Shown: positions 8,313 to 18,942, numbered from the stretch's first letter. The stretch: DNA of 64,000 nucleotides from Calothrix anomala FACHB-343 (GCF_014696435.1 NZ_JACJQG010000055.1:1-64000), one strand, 5' to 3'. Notes: generated from the letters alone by a model not told the origin. Numbers and translations: made by a program.

Positions 8313-8750
8313 ATGAGTTTAATCGAGTTAATGTTAATCTTGGCTACCATCATCGGTGTAGTAGATAGCAATACAATCCGCATTAAAGATGATGCAGGTC
8401 AAACATCCACAGTTAAACTAGTATGTATTAATACACCCAAAGAAACAAAACAGCAGTATGTTACTGCCGCTACTAACAAACTCAAACGATTTTTACCAAC
8501 AGGTAGTCCAGTAGTAATTAAAACCCTAAATCGCGAAGAAAATGGGCGCATAATGGGTGAGGTTTTTGTTGATAATCGTTCAGTCAATCTTCGCTTAGTA
8601 GAGGAAGGTAATGCTGTTGTCGATCGCGAAACTTTAGGTTATTGCGAAGAAAGCAGAATGCAATATTTAATTGCAGAAGCAAATGCTAAAAATAAGCGTT
8701 TAGGATTATGGCAGCAGTTTAATCCTGTCAATCAGAATAGAGGAAGGTAA
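8313..8750 (+). CDS. Staphylococcal-nuclease-fold (SNase-like) protein with altered active site
   Basis: A 145-residue protein with an OB-fold SNase domain (residues about 12-138), recognised from the pattern VVDSNTIRIKDDAG, VKLVCINTPKETKQ, GRIMGEVFVDNRSVN and LVEEGNAVV. In staphylococcal nuclease the catalytic set is Arg35, Asp40, Glu43 and Arg87 (RLLxVDTPE and GR). Here the matching segment reads KLVCINTPKE, so Arg35, Asp40 and Glu43 appear as Lys, Asn and Lys, although a Glu follows one position later. The GR arginine is kept. Catalysis is doubtful. The N-terminus is hydrophobic and may be a short export signal or membrane anchor. Confidence 0.8.
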   Translation: MSLIELMLILATIIGVVDSNTIRIKDDAGQTSTVKLVCINTPKETKQQYVTAATNKLKRFLPTGSPVVIKTLNREENGRIMGEVFVDNRSVNLRLVEEGNAVVDRETLGYCEESRMQYLIAEANAKNKRLGLWQQFNPVNQNRGR

Positions 8751-9083
8751 TATTTTGAGGATTTATAGCAAATAAATATGAGGCTGCACAAAGCTATATT
8801 TTTTTTGAACGCAAAGGAGCGCTAAGGTTAACGCAAAGGTACACAGAGTTTGTACAGTTCTATATCTTTGAGAAGAATTAGGTGCATTTTTATTAAGATT
8901 TACGCACACTCTATAAATTCTTGGCGTTCTTGGCGTCTGGCGGTTCAATAAATTAAGCTGTTTGGCAATTTTTGCGTAAGTCCTGTTTATATTGAATTGG
9001 TATTACACCTATCTAAGGATGAATTGTCAAAATAGTTGAAAACAGCTAATACATTAGTGGGACTGCAAACAAGAGCTAAAAGC
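8751..9083. other. Intergenic gap before aldo/keto reductase
   Basis: Contains cyanobacterial dispersed-repeat-like phrases (ACGCAAAGGAGCGC..AACGCAAAGG and TTGGCGTTCTTGGCGT, about 8808-8940). No convincing gene; the frames present lack ribosome sites and family character. Confidence 0.4.
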
Positions 9084-9950
9084 ATGGAAACCAAACAATT
9101 AGGAAAAACGGGTGTATCTGTCAGTGCTATTGGTTTGGGTGGAATGCCAATGTCAATAGCAAATCGTCCAGCAGAAGCAGAATCTATTCAAGTTATTCAT
9201 CGTGCTTTAGACTTGGGTATTACCTTCATAGACACCGCCGATTCTTACTGCTTAGATGAATCGGATAAGCACCACAACGAAAGATTAATTAATCAAGCAC
9301 TTAGCAGTTATAAAGGCGATGTTAGCCATGTAGTTGTCGCCACCAAAGGCGGTTTGATGCGTCCTCATGGAAATTGGACGCGCAACGGTAACCCCAAACA
9401 TTTACGGCAAACAATTCGCGAAAGTTTTCAAGCCTTGGGCGGTAGTAAACCGATAGATATTTGGCAATATCACGCCCCCGATCCAAAATATGCGATCGCA
9501 GAATCCCTCGCACCAGTAAAAGAAGCGGTAGAAAACGGTTTAATTCGCTATGTGGGAGTTTCTAACTTTTCTGTAGAACAAATTCAACAAGCACAGGATG
9601 TAGTGGAAATTGTTTCTGTGCAAAATCAATATAGTCCTTGGGAAAGACAACCAGAAATTGACGGCGTGTTAAAGTATTGCGAACAAGCAGGATTAACCTT
9701 TTTACCTTGGAGTCCTTTCGGTGGTAGTCGTCGCCATCAAAACTTGCAAGATATTTCCGCGATCGCAAATTTAGCCAAAGAAAAAGGCGTATCAGTATAT
9801 TGTATCGTCCTTGCTTGGTTGCGTTCAAAATCACCCGCTATTTTACCCATCCCCGGTGCTAGCAAAATCTCTAGTATTGAAGACTCAGTCAAAGCAATTA
9901 ACGTCCACCTCTCAGAAGCAGAAATCCAAAAAATCGATAGCGAGACTTAG
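9084..9950 (+). CDS. Aldo/keto reductase
   Basis: An NAD(P)H-dependent aldo/keto reductase of 288 residues if started at ATG 9084, METKQLGKTGVSVSAIGLGG, where the family's beta-strand begins. An in-frame ATG at 9036 would add 16 residues without family character. The catalytic tetrad is visible: Asp and Tyr in FIDTADSY, Lys in VVATKGG, His in WQYHAPDP. The cofactor region PWSPFGGS and IPGASK is present. The barrel runs to about residue 275. Substrates vary widely in the family, so no pathway is assigned. The gene is monocistronic and is followed by a hairpin at 9965-9984. Confidence 0.9.
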   Translation: METKQLGKTGVSVSAIGLGGMPMSIANRPAEAESIQVIHRALDLGITFIDTADSYCLDESDKHHNERLINQALSSYKGDVSHVVVATKGGLMRPHGNWTRNGNPKHLRQTIRESFQALGGSKPIDIWQYHAPDPKYAIAESLAPVKEAVENGLIRYVGVSNFSVEQIQQAQDVVEIVSVQNQYSPWERQPEIDGVLKYCEQAGLTFLPWSPFGGSRRHQNLQDISAIANLAKEKGVSVYCIVLAWLRSKSPAILPIPGASKISSIEDSVKAINVHLSEAEIQKIDSET

Positions 9951-9964
9951 TCAATAGTCATTAG

Positions 9965-9984
9965 AGACGCGATGAATCGCGTCT
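9965..9984. repeat. AGACGCGAT hairpin repeat
   Basis: A perfect 9-bp inverted repeat, AGACGCGAT-GA-ATCGCGTCT, 15 bases after the reductase stop. It resembles a dispersed cyanobacterial palindrome and could also end transcription weakly. Confidence 0.6.
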
Positions 9985-10008
9985 GTACAATTGTCATTTG
10001 TCCCCTAA

Positions 10009-10036
10009 CCCCATGCCCAATGCCCCATGCCCCATT
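10009..10036. repeat. Heptad repeat (CCCAATG/CCCCATG)
   Basis: Four units of the short tandem repeat CCCCATG/CCCAATG between the aldo/keto reductase and ilvC. Confidence 0.85.
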
Positions 10037-10092
10037 TTTAATTCTTATCCGTAGTTACTCAATTTGAGGTAAAATCAAAAGCCTGCCAATAA

Positions 10093-11115
<1,023 letters not shown>

Positions 11116-11120
11116 TAATA

Positions 11121-11156
11121 TAGGGGCTAGGGGCTAGGGGCTAGGGGCTAGGGGCG
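11121..11156. repeat. GGGGCTA heptad repeat
   Basis: About five tandem copies of the 7-mer TAGGGGC directly after ilvC. The same motif supplies the stop codon of moeA at 26401. Confidence 0.9.
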
Positions 11157-11306
11157 AGAATGTTTCACATTCATGATGATGGATGATTTTTGTAGTTAGG
11201 ACTTTATTTCTGGATTTTAAAGTCTGAAAGTACTGAATAAATATCCATCATAATTAATGATATTCACCATAGCCCCTTGCCCATTCTCATAAAAAACCAA
11301 GCCCAA

Positions 11307-11567
11307 TCAAGCATGAAGATTAGCTTGTTCTTGCAACCACGGATCTACAGGTTGTCCATCTTTACGGCGTAATTCTATTTCCACTACCATTACTTCTTTA
11401 GAACCAGGGGGAGCAGGTTTTTTATGGAAAAGAATGTCATATTCTAGTGGATTGTGATTGCGTTCTTTTAACCATTCTTGCACCTTAGTTGTCGCAAAAA
11501 AAGATTGCCCTTGCTCAAACATGCGAGTAATCTGCATCTGTAGCGTGTAGGGATTTATGCGCCCCAT
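11307..11567 (-). CDS. Conserved hypothetical protein, 86 residues
   Basis: A small soluble protein, MGRINPYTLQMQITRMF onward, with an amphipathic N-terminal half (MFEQGQSFFATTKVQEWLKER), a beta-like VMVVEIELRRKDG and a C-terminal helix. No membrane segment, cysteine pair or catalytic motif is visible and the family is not recognised. It is oriented towards ilvC and has a 455-base upstream gap. Regular composition and lack of rare codons suggest a real gene. Confidence 0.65.
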   Translation of the reverse strand: MGRINPYTLQMQITRMFEQGQSFFATTKVQEWLKERNHNPLEYDILFHKKPAPPGSKEVMVVEIELRRKDGQPVDPWLQEQANLHA

Positions 11568-12022
11568 TTTTTACCACCTTTATCTTCAGATTGTAATTTA
11601 TTTGTAGGGTAAGCATTGCCGACCCAGCCCTTTTAAAACTAACAAATGAAGTTGTAACAGGCAATCAACACAATCTTTACTTTAACTAAATTCTTAATAC
11701 TCAAGTAATTTGTAACAGCAATCATACAGAGAAATTGTTACTCAAGTAACTTGATGAGAAAATTATCTATATTAATACGTGAAGAAATGTAAAGTTATGT
11801 AGAGGAGATGTTACTCTTTTGGGTAAGGTAGCGGAAATTTGCTGCGCGATCGCACATCTGTCTTCAAATACTGATAATTAATTGCTTCAAGATTGTAACG
11901 CGATCGCTATCAGCTACTACCTTATGCAATGTAATTACAGAATTATCTCATTAGTAAGTGGCTGTAAATGATTGCGGATTATTATAATTAATCCAATTAC
12001 TAATTATTTATGAGGCTAAATT
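11568..12022. other. Intergenic gap, divergent region
   Basis: Separates divergent genes 11307-11567 (minus) and 12023 (plus), so it should carry both promoters. It is AT-rich, with two GCGATCGC-type sites (about 11846 and 11900). No specific operator was recognised. Confidence 0.4.
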
Positions 12023-12349
12023 ATGATTTTGACTACAACTGATGTAATTCAAGGTGCAGTAATTCAATCATATTTAGGTATTGTGACAGCAGAAGTTGTT
12101 TATGGTAGCAATTTCTTACGGGATTTTTTAGCAAGTATTCGTGATATTGTCGGTGGACGTACTGGCAGTTATGAACGTTTATTTGAACAAGGGCAACGCA
12201 AAGCATTAGAAGAATTACAACTACGGGCACAACGTTTAGGTGCGGATGCTGTAATCGGTATTGAAATCGATACTGGTACAATCAATGTCGATCAGTCTGG
12301 AGTCTTATTATTGATTACCGCTACAGGTACAGCCGTAAAAATGCGTTAA
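12023..12349 (+). CDS. YbjQ/UPF0145-type protein
   Basis: A 108-residue member of the YbjQ (DUF74, 'heavy-metal-binding') family, which forms pentamers in solved structures. Seen here: an N-terminal strand ILTTTDVIQG, the family's conserved GIVTAEVVYG, then RDIVGGRTGSYERLFEQGQRKALEEL and the final LGADAVIGIEIDTGT. The physiological role of the family is not established, and a metal role is only suggested by the fold. It follows an AT-rich upstream region and is probably monocistronic. Confidence 0.85.
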   Translation: MILTTTDVIQGAVIQSYLGIVTAEVVYGSNFLRDFLASIRDIVGGRTGSYERLFEQGQRKALEELQLRAQRLGADAVIGIEIDTGTINVDQSGVLLLITATGTAVKMR

Positions 12350-12897
12350 GTAGGACGGCGAATTTAAATATAACTGGCTGAGGCTGTCATTTGTGATTGG
12401 TCATTGGTCATTGGTCATTTGTCATTGGTAAGGATTTAAATTTTATTTATGTTTATTAATATAGTTTCGTTTATTTCTACCGACTTATTTACAGCTTATT
12501 ATAAGTAAATGCTGTAGGGGCATTGGCACTGCCATGCCCTAAAATTATCGCACCTCATCAAATTAGAATCTGCTGTAGATAAATCCAATTTTATTTTTGC
12601 GAAAAATCCTGCATAAAACATTCATCTAAATCACTGCGATAAATCCAATTAATCTCTGCAAAATTAAAAAATAATAGTCAACAATAACCGTAATATTTTT
12701 TAATAAAAATTTCGCTTATCAACAGTTTTTAAATTTGCTGGACAAAAATAATTAACTAAAAACTTTCTTACCAAAGATAGAGTACTTAACTCATTCTGTT
12801 GATAGATAGAAATAATTATATTTAGTAATTTAATTTGAACACAAGCAAAAATATAGCTGGAAACACTTTGCTGAAGTAATCAGGGAGAAAATAATTT
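12350..12897. other. Gap with heptad repeats and upstream region of a membrane-protein gene
   Basis: Begins with TTGGTCA/TTTGTCA heptads (about 12394-12430). GATAAATCCAATT occurs twice (about 12577 and 12641). The last 200 bases are very AT-rich. GGGAGA at about 12882 serves the gene at 12898. No gene seen. Confidence 0.4.
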
Positions 12898-13533
12898 ATG
12901 TCATATGCAAATCGGGTAGGAGACCAAGTTATTCCTCCTGAGCAGGTCGTTACAGGTAGAGTTTCGGAATATCACGACCTTGTAAGATGGGGCCCCATTA
13001 TTTCTGGTGTATTGGTGGCGTTAGTTACACAATTAATTTTAAGTGCATTATTTGGTGCAATTGGTGCGGGAAATGTTGCAGGTTCAGGCGCACCGAGAAC
13101 TATTGCACCTGATGTTGCTAGTAATGTAGGCTTGTGGTCTACGATCGCGCTATTAATTTCCTTATTTACTGGTGGTTGGGTAACAACTCGTGCTTGCGGG
13201 CCGATGAACCGCAACACTGCTTTACTAAACGGCGCGATTCTTTGGGCTACTACTTTAGCACTTAGCTCTTGGCTATTAGCAAGCGGTGTCTCAGGCGCAT
13301 TTGGCGTAGCAGCTTCTAATGCAGCAGCAGTGCTAAACCAAACACAACAACCTTTGGGGAATGTGCAACAGAATATACCAAACGTATCCGCTCAACAAGC
13401 TCGTGAGATTGCTGCGGCTACTTCGAGAGGCTTGTGGTGGTTTGTATTTGGTTCATTGTTGGGTTTAATTGCTTCATTACTAGGAGCAGTTGCTGGTGCG
13501 CGCAAACCGAGAACTACTACCTATAATCCTTAA
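12898..13533 (+). CDS. Hypothetical membrane protein
   Basis: 211 residues with three or four membrane spans: about 30-55 (GPIISGVLVALVTQLILSAL), 78-96 (VGLWSTIALLISLFTGGWVT), 110-135 and 180-200 (LWWFVFGSLLGLIASLLGAV). It has the Gly/Ala-rich small-residue helices and RACGPMNRNTALLNGAILW loop of cyanobacterial proteins often annotated only as hypothetical. A hydrophilic Gln/Asn stretch (NQTQQPLGNVQQN) precedes the last helix. Start supported by GGGAG 10-15 bases upstream. No function is assigned. Confidence 0.75.
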   Translation: MSYANRVGDQVIPPEQVVTGRVSEYHDLVRWGPIISGVLVALVTQLILSALFGAIGAGNVAGSGAPRTIAPDVASNVGLWSTIALLISLFTGGWVTTRACGPMNRNTALLNGAILWATTLALSSWLLASGVSGAFGVAASNAAAVLNQTQQPLGNVQQNIPNVSAQQAREIAAATSRGLWWFVFGSLLGLIASLLGAVAGARKPRTTTYNP

Positions 13534-13697
13534 AAATGGTCATTGGTCATTAGTCATTAGTCCATAGTCAAGAATTCTCTGCTATTGACTATGGACTTTT
13601 GACTTTTGACTATAGACTTTCGATAATGGACTCTCTATAGCCCCAGCTATGGCACAATAAAGAACGGTAATAAGAAAAATCTTGATAAGGTAATTTA

Positions 13698-14822
13698 GTG
13701 AGTCCTACTGCTCAAACCACAGCGAGTACGCGACGTGTGGTATTTCCGTTTACAGCAATTGTTGGTCAGGAAGAAATGAAACTGGCTCTGCTGTTGAACG
13801 TGATCGACCCCAAAATTGGTGGTGTTATGATTATGGGCGATCGCGGTACCGGCAAATCCACAACTATCCGGGCCCTGGCCGACCTACTACCGGAAATCTC
13901 TGTTGTTGCTAACGACCCCTTCAACAGTGACCCCAATGACCCCGATGTAATGAGTGATGAAGTTCGCCAGCTGTTACAGGAGGGAGCAGAAATTCCTGTA
14001 GTTGCTAAAAAAGTGCAGATGGTAGATCTGCCTTTAGGCGCTACAGAAGACCGGGTTTGCGGTACTATCGACATCGAGAAAGCTTTATCTGAAGGTGTCA
14101 AAGCCTTTGAACCGGGACTATTAGCCAAAGCTAACCGGGGTATCCTCTACGTAGATGAAGTTAACTTATTAGATGACCACTTAGTAGACGTATTGCTTGA
14201 CTCTGCTGCTAGTGGTTGGAACACAGTAGAACGGGAAGGTATTTCCATCCGTCACCCAGCGCGGTTTGTGCTGGTTGGTTCTGGTAACCCAGAAGAAGGC
14301 GAATTGCGTCCCCAGTTGCTTGACCGTTTTGGAATGCACGCGGAAATCCACACGGTGAAGGAACCAGCTTTACGGGTGCAAATTGTGGAGCAAAGGTCAG
14401 AATTTGACCAAAATCCCCACGGATTTCTCGAACAGTACCAAACCCAGCAAGAAGCATTACAACAGCAAATTGTCAATGCACAAAATTTGTTACCAAAAGT
14501 TACCAGCGACTACGATTTGCGGGTAAAAATTTCGGAAATCTGTTCGGAATTGGATGTAGACGGTTTGCGGGGTGACATTGTAACTAACCGCGCCGCTAAA
14601 GCCATCACTGCATTTGAAGGACGTACCGAAGTTACAGTTGATGACATTCGCCGTGTAATTACCCTATGTCTGCGTCATAGATTACGCAAAGACCCCTTAG
14701 AATCCATTGATTCTGGTTATAAGGTAGAAAAAGCTTTCGCGCGAGTCTTTGGTGTGGAACTACCGGAAAATGATACTGCACAAAAAAACGGCACAGGTCA
14801 AGTTAAAACTGGTGTTCGGTAA
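13698..14822 (+). CDS. chlI: Magnesium chelatase ATPase subunit I
   Basis: The AAA+ motor of Mg-chelatase, which inserts Mg2+ into protoporphyrin IX with ChlD and ChlH, the first committed step of chlorophyll synthesis. 374 residues. Walker A is GDRGTGKST (about 47-55), Walker B is [13 protein letters not shown] (about 148-160), sensor 1 is [20 protein letters not shown] with the arginine finger region, and the C-terminal lid holds [13 protein letters not shown]. The start is GTG at 13698 ([20 protein letters not shown]). The chlD and chlH genes are not in the window. A strong AT-rich hairpin follows at 14846. Confidence 0.97.
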   Translation: MSPTAQTTASTRRVVFPFTAIVGQEEMKLALLLNVIDPKIGGVMIMGDRGTGKSTTIRALADLLPEISVVANDPFNSDPNDPDVMSDEVRQLLQEGAEIPVVAKKVQMVDLPLGATEDRVCGTIDIEKALSEGVKAFEPGLLAKANRGILYVDEVNLLDDHLVDVLLDSAASGWNTVEREGISIRHPARFVLVGSGNPEEGELRPQLLDRFGMHAEIHTVKEPALRVQIVEQRSEFDQNPHGFLEQYQTQQEALQQQIVNAQNLLPKVTSDYDLRVKISEICSELDVDGLRGDIVTNRAAKAITAFEGRTEVTVDDIRRVITLCLRHRLRKDPLESIDSGYKVEKAFARVFGVELPENDTAQKNGTGQVKTGVR

Positions 14823-14845
14823 TCAGCTAACAGTTGACAGTTATT

Positions 14846-14883
14846 AGTTATTAGTAAACAGCGATAATTGTTTACTAATAACT
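14846..14883 (+). terminator. 15-bp perfect hairpin after chlI
   Basis: AGTTATTAGTAAACA pairs perfectly with TGTTTACTAATAACT around an 8-base loop, 24 bases after the chlI stop. There is no following U-tract and the stem is AT-rich, so it may be an RNA-stabilising or dispersed-repeat hairpin rather than an efficient terminator. Confidence 0.5.
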
Positions 14884-14886
14884 TAA

Positions 14887-15092
14887 TTGGGCATTGGGCA
14901 TGGGGCATTGGGCATTGGGCATTGAAAATGAGTATTGGTAGCGTATTTAGCAGCAATTAATTGGCTATAAAGAATATTTTTTTCCTAATGATTATAAGTC
15001 TAATAGTAACTAATTTAATCAAAATAAACCTACCCAACTTGAAACCCTCACAAATGACCAATGACCAATGACTAATGACTAATGACTAATGA
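14887..15092. repeat. Two short tandem heptad arrays
   Basis: GGGCATT/GGGGCAT units at 14888-14924 and AATGACC/AATGACT units at 15053-15092 flank an AT-rich spacer between chlI and a small membrane-protein gene. Confidence 0.85.
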
Positions 15093-15107
15093 CAATAATA
15101 ATTAACT

Positions 15108-15404
15108 ATGAGATATTGGCATTTTTGGTTGAATACTTTTATTTTATCTAGCCAGTACAATCCACCTCGGTTTGTGGAATTATTAATGTTAACGGTGGCG
15201 ATTGTGATGTTAGGAATTGCCACTGTTTTACCCGATAGACCTTATATGGTACTGGGTTTAAGCTTAGTAGTAGGGGCATCTATTTCTATTCTAGTCAGAG
15301 AAGCGATCGCTCCTTCTCAGCAATCTAAAATGACCAAGTTTACAGCGTTTATATTACTTTTTATTAGTCTTTATGGATTTTTCGATTTGATGCAAACGCT
15401 GTAA
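15108..15404 (+). CDS. Small hypothetical membrane protein
   Basis: 98 residues with three hydrophobic spans, about 22-42 (VELLMLTVAIVMLGIATVL), 46-66 (YMVLGLSLVVGASISILV) and 77-95 (FTAFILLFISLYGFFDLM). The start MRYWHFWLNTFIL has no strong ribosome site. Family not recognised. Confidence 0.6.
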   Translation: MRYWHFWLNTFILSSQYNPPRFVELLMLTVAIVMLGIATVLPDRPYMVLGLSLVVGASISILVREAIAPSQQSKMTKFTAFILLFISLYGFFDLMQTL

Positions 15405-15718
15405 TTTTAATTAACCAATTTCGCAATTGATATGAATTCTGGAATATAAAAAAAACCGCCTTCTCTGCGAGAGGCTTCCGCCAACGCGCAGCGTCTCGCA
15501 GAGAAGACGCCAAGAGGAATTAAGAGAATTTAGTGTAGCTTCACTAACATAAATTTTATTATCTCAATTTGCACAAATTAGGTAAAAGATGGATTCGCGG
15601 AAGGCTGAAAAATCAGGTAATTCCCAATCCAAAATCTAAAATTTAAAATCTAAAGTTGTATTAGCTATGCAGGAGGTAAAAAGCCTCCTGCTTTCACTAC
15701 GATCAAAATTTCACGCCT
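15405..15718. repeat. Gap with a 13-bp inverted repeat
   Basis: CTTCTCTGCGAGA (15460-15472) and TCTCGCAGAGAAG (15494-15506) form a perfect inverted repeat around GGCTTCCGCCAACGCGCAGCG, which itself can fold. This looks like a dispersed cyanobacterial palindromic element; a related phrase (ACGCGTAGCGTCTCGGAGAG) occurs at about 58791. The region lies between converging genes. Confidence 0.6.
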
Positions 15719-18112
15719 CTAAGTTTGTGAATTAGAATTAACCTGAGTTCGCATTTTTTCAAAGCTAAAGGCTGCTGCGCCAAAAGTAACTAAAAGGACT
15801 CCCAAAATTTGGACTAATTCTAAATTTTCTTGAATTAACAAACCTGCAAAAATTACCGTCAAAAATGGAACGCTTGCACCAATAATTGTTGAACGGGGTG
15901 CGCCTAGTTGGCGAATTCCTACATTATTGCAGATGTAACCAAATAATGTGAGTACGCCTAAAATGAAGGCGCATAAAATCACTTCTAATAATCTAGCAGG
16001 TTGAAAATTTAAGCTTAAATCTCCTGGGAAGGGAATCATTAAACCAATGACACTCAACAGCAACATGGTAGTGAAGTTAATCACTGTAAAGGATACTGGG
16101 TGCAATTTGCTGGCGCATATTCTGGTGAGGATGACGTAAACTGCAAAGGCGAGTCCTGATAAAATGGCTGTGGTACTTCCCAGGGATACATTACCAACAC
16201 CGCTAGCACCGCCTAAAATTAGTAACTCGCCGCAAAATAAAGCGCCAATAGCTGCATTACGGAATTTATTCGGGCGATCGCGGAATAAGAACCATGATAA
16301 CAGTCCGCTAATCACGGGATAGATAAAGAAAAGTGCGATCGCCATTCCGGTAGTTACTTGGCTAATCGCAATGTAAATCAGCACTTGCGATAAAAACAAA
16401 AAGCAACCGCTAGCAATGGAAAATTGCAAAACTTTGAGTGTCTTGCTTTTGGTAGGGCTAGAATCTTTACCGAGGGAGGTAAATAGAGTTTGTAAATCTT
16501 CCCAAACTCTAGGATGCATCATCGGCGCTAATAATAACATTAGTGGTACAACTACTAGCAACCGCAGCATTAAAATTAATAATACATTACCTAAAGTTGG
16601 CAGTAGCAATCGCTCTACTTGCACTAATCCCAAAATTTCTGATTCTTGCTGGAATATTACCTTAATGGCTACGTTATACAGCGCCGATGCTGCTGTTGAC
16701 AGCACAATCAACAAGAAACCTATCTGAATTGATGATAAGTTGGCGGAGCTAGTTAAAGGTAATGAAGGCGCTGCTAATCCTTGTTTACGGGTTGATAAAG
16801 TCGTTTCGGTTGGAGTTTTTCTTAGTGATTCATCTCTAGAGGTGAGAGAAATTGGCTGTTCTTGGTTATTGCTTACTGGTGGTGGTGTAGCTTCAGGTAA
16901 CGGAATAATAGGTTCTGGCGCAGTTTCATTTGCCGATAATTCTGGAGAAAGCACAGAAATTGGCTCAGAATTGTTGCTGTTGAATGTGGTTGATGTTGCT
17001 TCTTTTTCAGCTATCGGTTCCGGTGTAGTTTCACTCGCTGCTAATTCCGGAACAATTACAGAAAGTGGTTCAGATTCATTACCGTTGACTAGCGCTGAAG
17101 TAGGTTCTGCTGTCGGTTCATTCTGGGAAATTTCTGGAACAAGTACCGAAATCGGTTCAGATTCATTACTGTTGACTAGCGCTGAAGTAGGTTCTGGTGT
17201 TGGTTCATTCTGGGAAATTTCTGGAACAAGTACCGAAACTGGTTCATTTTCTTTGCTGCTGAATGTTTCCTTTGCTGATGATTCCGGAACAATCACAGAA
17301 ACTGGTTCGCTGACAATTTCCCTTTCTGGTAAAACGGTGACTTCTAATGGTGCTGTGTTATTTTCGGGAATTTCGCTAGTAATGCTGTTCTGTTGTAAAC
17401 TGGCGGAATTTTCCCCAGTCATCTGCGTTGCTGCTGGGGGAAGTTGGATGACAGTAGGGGGTGAGATGACGGTTGGTGGTGGTACTTCTACTTGTAATAC
17501 CGTCGGTGGTGATAAAGGTTGAGTTTTGACTGAAGTTTCAGCAATTGTTTTTTCCAGTCCTTGCAGCCGGCTAATTAACTCCGCTATAATAGATTCCCCT
17601 TGCTGTTGTTGACCTTCCATCCGATACAGCTGTTGGGAAAGATTACTTTGGTAGTTCTTCAGCTCCTGTTGCAGTAAATTAAAGGTGTTAGTCAGGCTAT
17701 CATCCAAAGAACTGAGCATCTGCTCGACATTATCGTTGTTTTCTGCAGCTGCGTTTAAGCTTTGGTATGAGTTTTTCTCTATTGCTTCGCTAGCGATTGT
17801 CGTTAGCGAGGATTGCAGATGGGAAGATATATGTTTTGCTAAAGCTTCTGCTAATTGACGAATTAACACCTGTTGTTCGGTGATTTGCTTTACCTGTTGT
17901 AACTGTTCTTTTTCGTCAAGCAGTCGCTGAATATCGTCACTTAAACGAGTTTTTTCGCCCTGAAGCTGTTTTACTTCCTCTTGTAGCGATCGCAAAATGT
18001 GCTGCTGAAGATTTTCTAAATCCTCAACAACCGCCCATAGCGCATTTTCTGCTGCTCTAGATAAATCGCTTCTCACTCGCGGGTTGTCTGGTTGCTTCTC
18101 AAATCGCCCCAT
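15719..18112 (-). CDS. DMT (EamA) transporter with long coiled-coil and repeat N-terminus
   Basis: 797 residues in three parts. Residues about 1-210 are strongly coiled-coil (EEVKQLQGEKTRLSDDIQR and so on). Residues about 215-450 are Pro/Glu/Ser-rich, with a unit of about 35 residues repeated at least three times around EPISVLVPEISQNEPTPEP. Residues about 470-790 form ten membrane spans with two EamA halves (IGFLLIVLSTAASALYN; TTAILSGLAFAVYVILTR), as in drug/metabolite exporters. EamA proteins are normally about 300 residues, so the N-terminal half is an unusual addition that probably faces the cytoplasm. Substrate unknown. Confidence 0.85.
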   Translation of the reverse strand: MGRFEKQPDNPRVRSDLSRAAENALWAVVEDLENLQQHILRSLQEEVKQLQGEKTRLSDDIQRLLDEKEQLQQVKQITEQQVLIRQLAEALAKHISSHLQSSLTTIASEAIEKNSYQSLNAAAENNDNVEQMLSSLDDSLTNTFNLLQQELKNYQSNLSQQLYRMEGQQQQGESIIAELISRLQGLEKTIAETSVKTQPLSPPTVLQVEVPPPTVISPPTVIQLPPAATQMTGENSASLQQNSITSEIPENNTAPLEVTVLPEREIVSEPVSVIVPESSAKETFSSKENEPVSVLVPEISQNEPTPEPTSALVNSNESEPISVLVPEISQNEPTAEPTSALVNGNESEPLSVIVPELAASETTPEPIAEKEATSTTFNSNNSEPISVLSPELSANETAPEPIIPLPEATPPPVSNNQEQPISLTSRDESLRKTPTETTLSTRKQGLAAPSLPLTSSANLSSIQIGFLLIVLSTAASALYNVAIKVIFQQESEILGLVQVERLLLPTLGNVLLILMLRLLVVVPLMLLLAPMMHPRVWEDLQTLFTSLGKDSSPTKSKTLKVLQFSIASGCFLFLSQVLIYIAISQVTTGMAIALFFIYPVISGLLSWFLFRDRPNKFRNAAIGALFCGELLILGGASGVGNVSLGSTTAILSGLAFAVYVILTRICASKLHPVSFTVINFTTMLLLSVIGLMIPFPGDLSLNFQPARLLEVILCAFILGVLTLFGYICNNVGIRQLGAPRSTIIGASVPFLTVIFAGLLIQENLELVQILGVLLVTFGAAAFSFEKMRTQVNSNSQT

Positions 18113-18942
18113 TCGCTTTTAACCTCTAACATTTTGACGATAAAGCTGCTTCCCGTATAACTGCTTGGCCTTCATATTAATTTCCTAGAGTTCGTTAGAT
18201 AAACCAAAAATTTTAACAGGACTTACGCATATCAACGTAATTTTGTCATGCTGCACGCGGGGTTGCAAAGCATATAATTTAGCTAATTAGTTAATCTAGT
18301 GTGTTTAGTTTGGCATCACAGGTAAACATTCTGTCAGTCTTATTTCAATCATCTATGTTTTTAGCAGGATTTTTTCATGAGAAAAAATCTTACCCCAAAT
18401 CAATACGTATTCTTTTTGTACAGATAGGAATTGTTAAAAACTTGTAAATGGATACTTTGCTACCACTAGGGTATATCAATTTTGTAACTAGACTAACTCA
18501 AGAAAGGCAGAGGGCAGAGGGCAGAAGTTATAAAAATACTTTTTCCTTGTGCCAAGAGGGTTTAAGGCAACTAAATTTATTGATAAACAAAAGATGAGAA
18601 GGTATTTTGAGAGCCGCCACAGCAAAAATACTATGTTTGAATTAAATCTCTGTGCCTTTATTTATTTGGCTTCTCCTTCTGCCTTCTGCCTTCTGCCTTC
18701 TGCCTGATTAATAATTAGTATTGAATGTAACTTCAGTGACAGTTTATATCTGTAAATGTGGTTAAATTATTGGTTTGCGCTAATTCCGAATATTGTCAAC
18801 CTATGAAAATTATTCTAATTAATTAACAGAAATTATGCAAAAAGCATTTTAGCTTTAGCGTGTTTAAATTTGCATTTAGCTATTTTTGATACAGACACAA
18901 AGAAAATGAGAAAAGTGTAAATAATTAATGAGGATTCTGTTA
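18113..18942. other. 830-base gap with heptad repeats
   Basis: Holds AGAGGGC units (18506-18524) and CTTCTGC units (about 18670-18705), which are complementary in type (GCAGAAG/CTTCTGC), so a long-range stem is possible. The rest is AT-rich. No gene or RNA was recognised. The rightmost part follows the Pit gene's 3' end; the left part holds the promoter of the DMT gene. Confidence 0.4.

Noticed and set aside
8763-8948. 61-residue minus-strand frame
   Set aside because: Lies in repeat-like intergenic DNA, and composition is not protein-like.
16740-17522. 260-residue plus-strand frame opposite the DMT transporter
   Set aside because: It is the reverse strand of the Pro/Glu repeat region; the open frame comes from the repeat's codon pattern. 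The minus-strand frame continues into a clear transporter.
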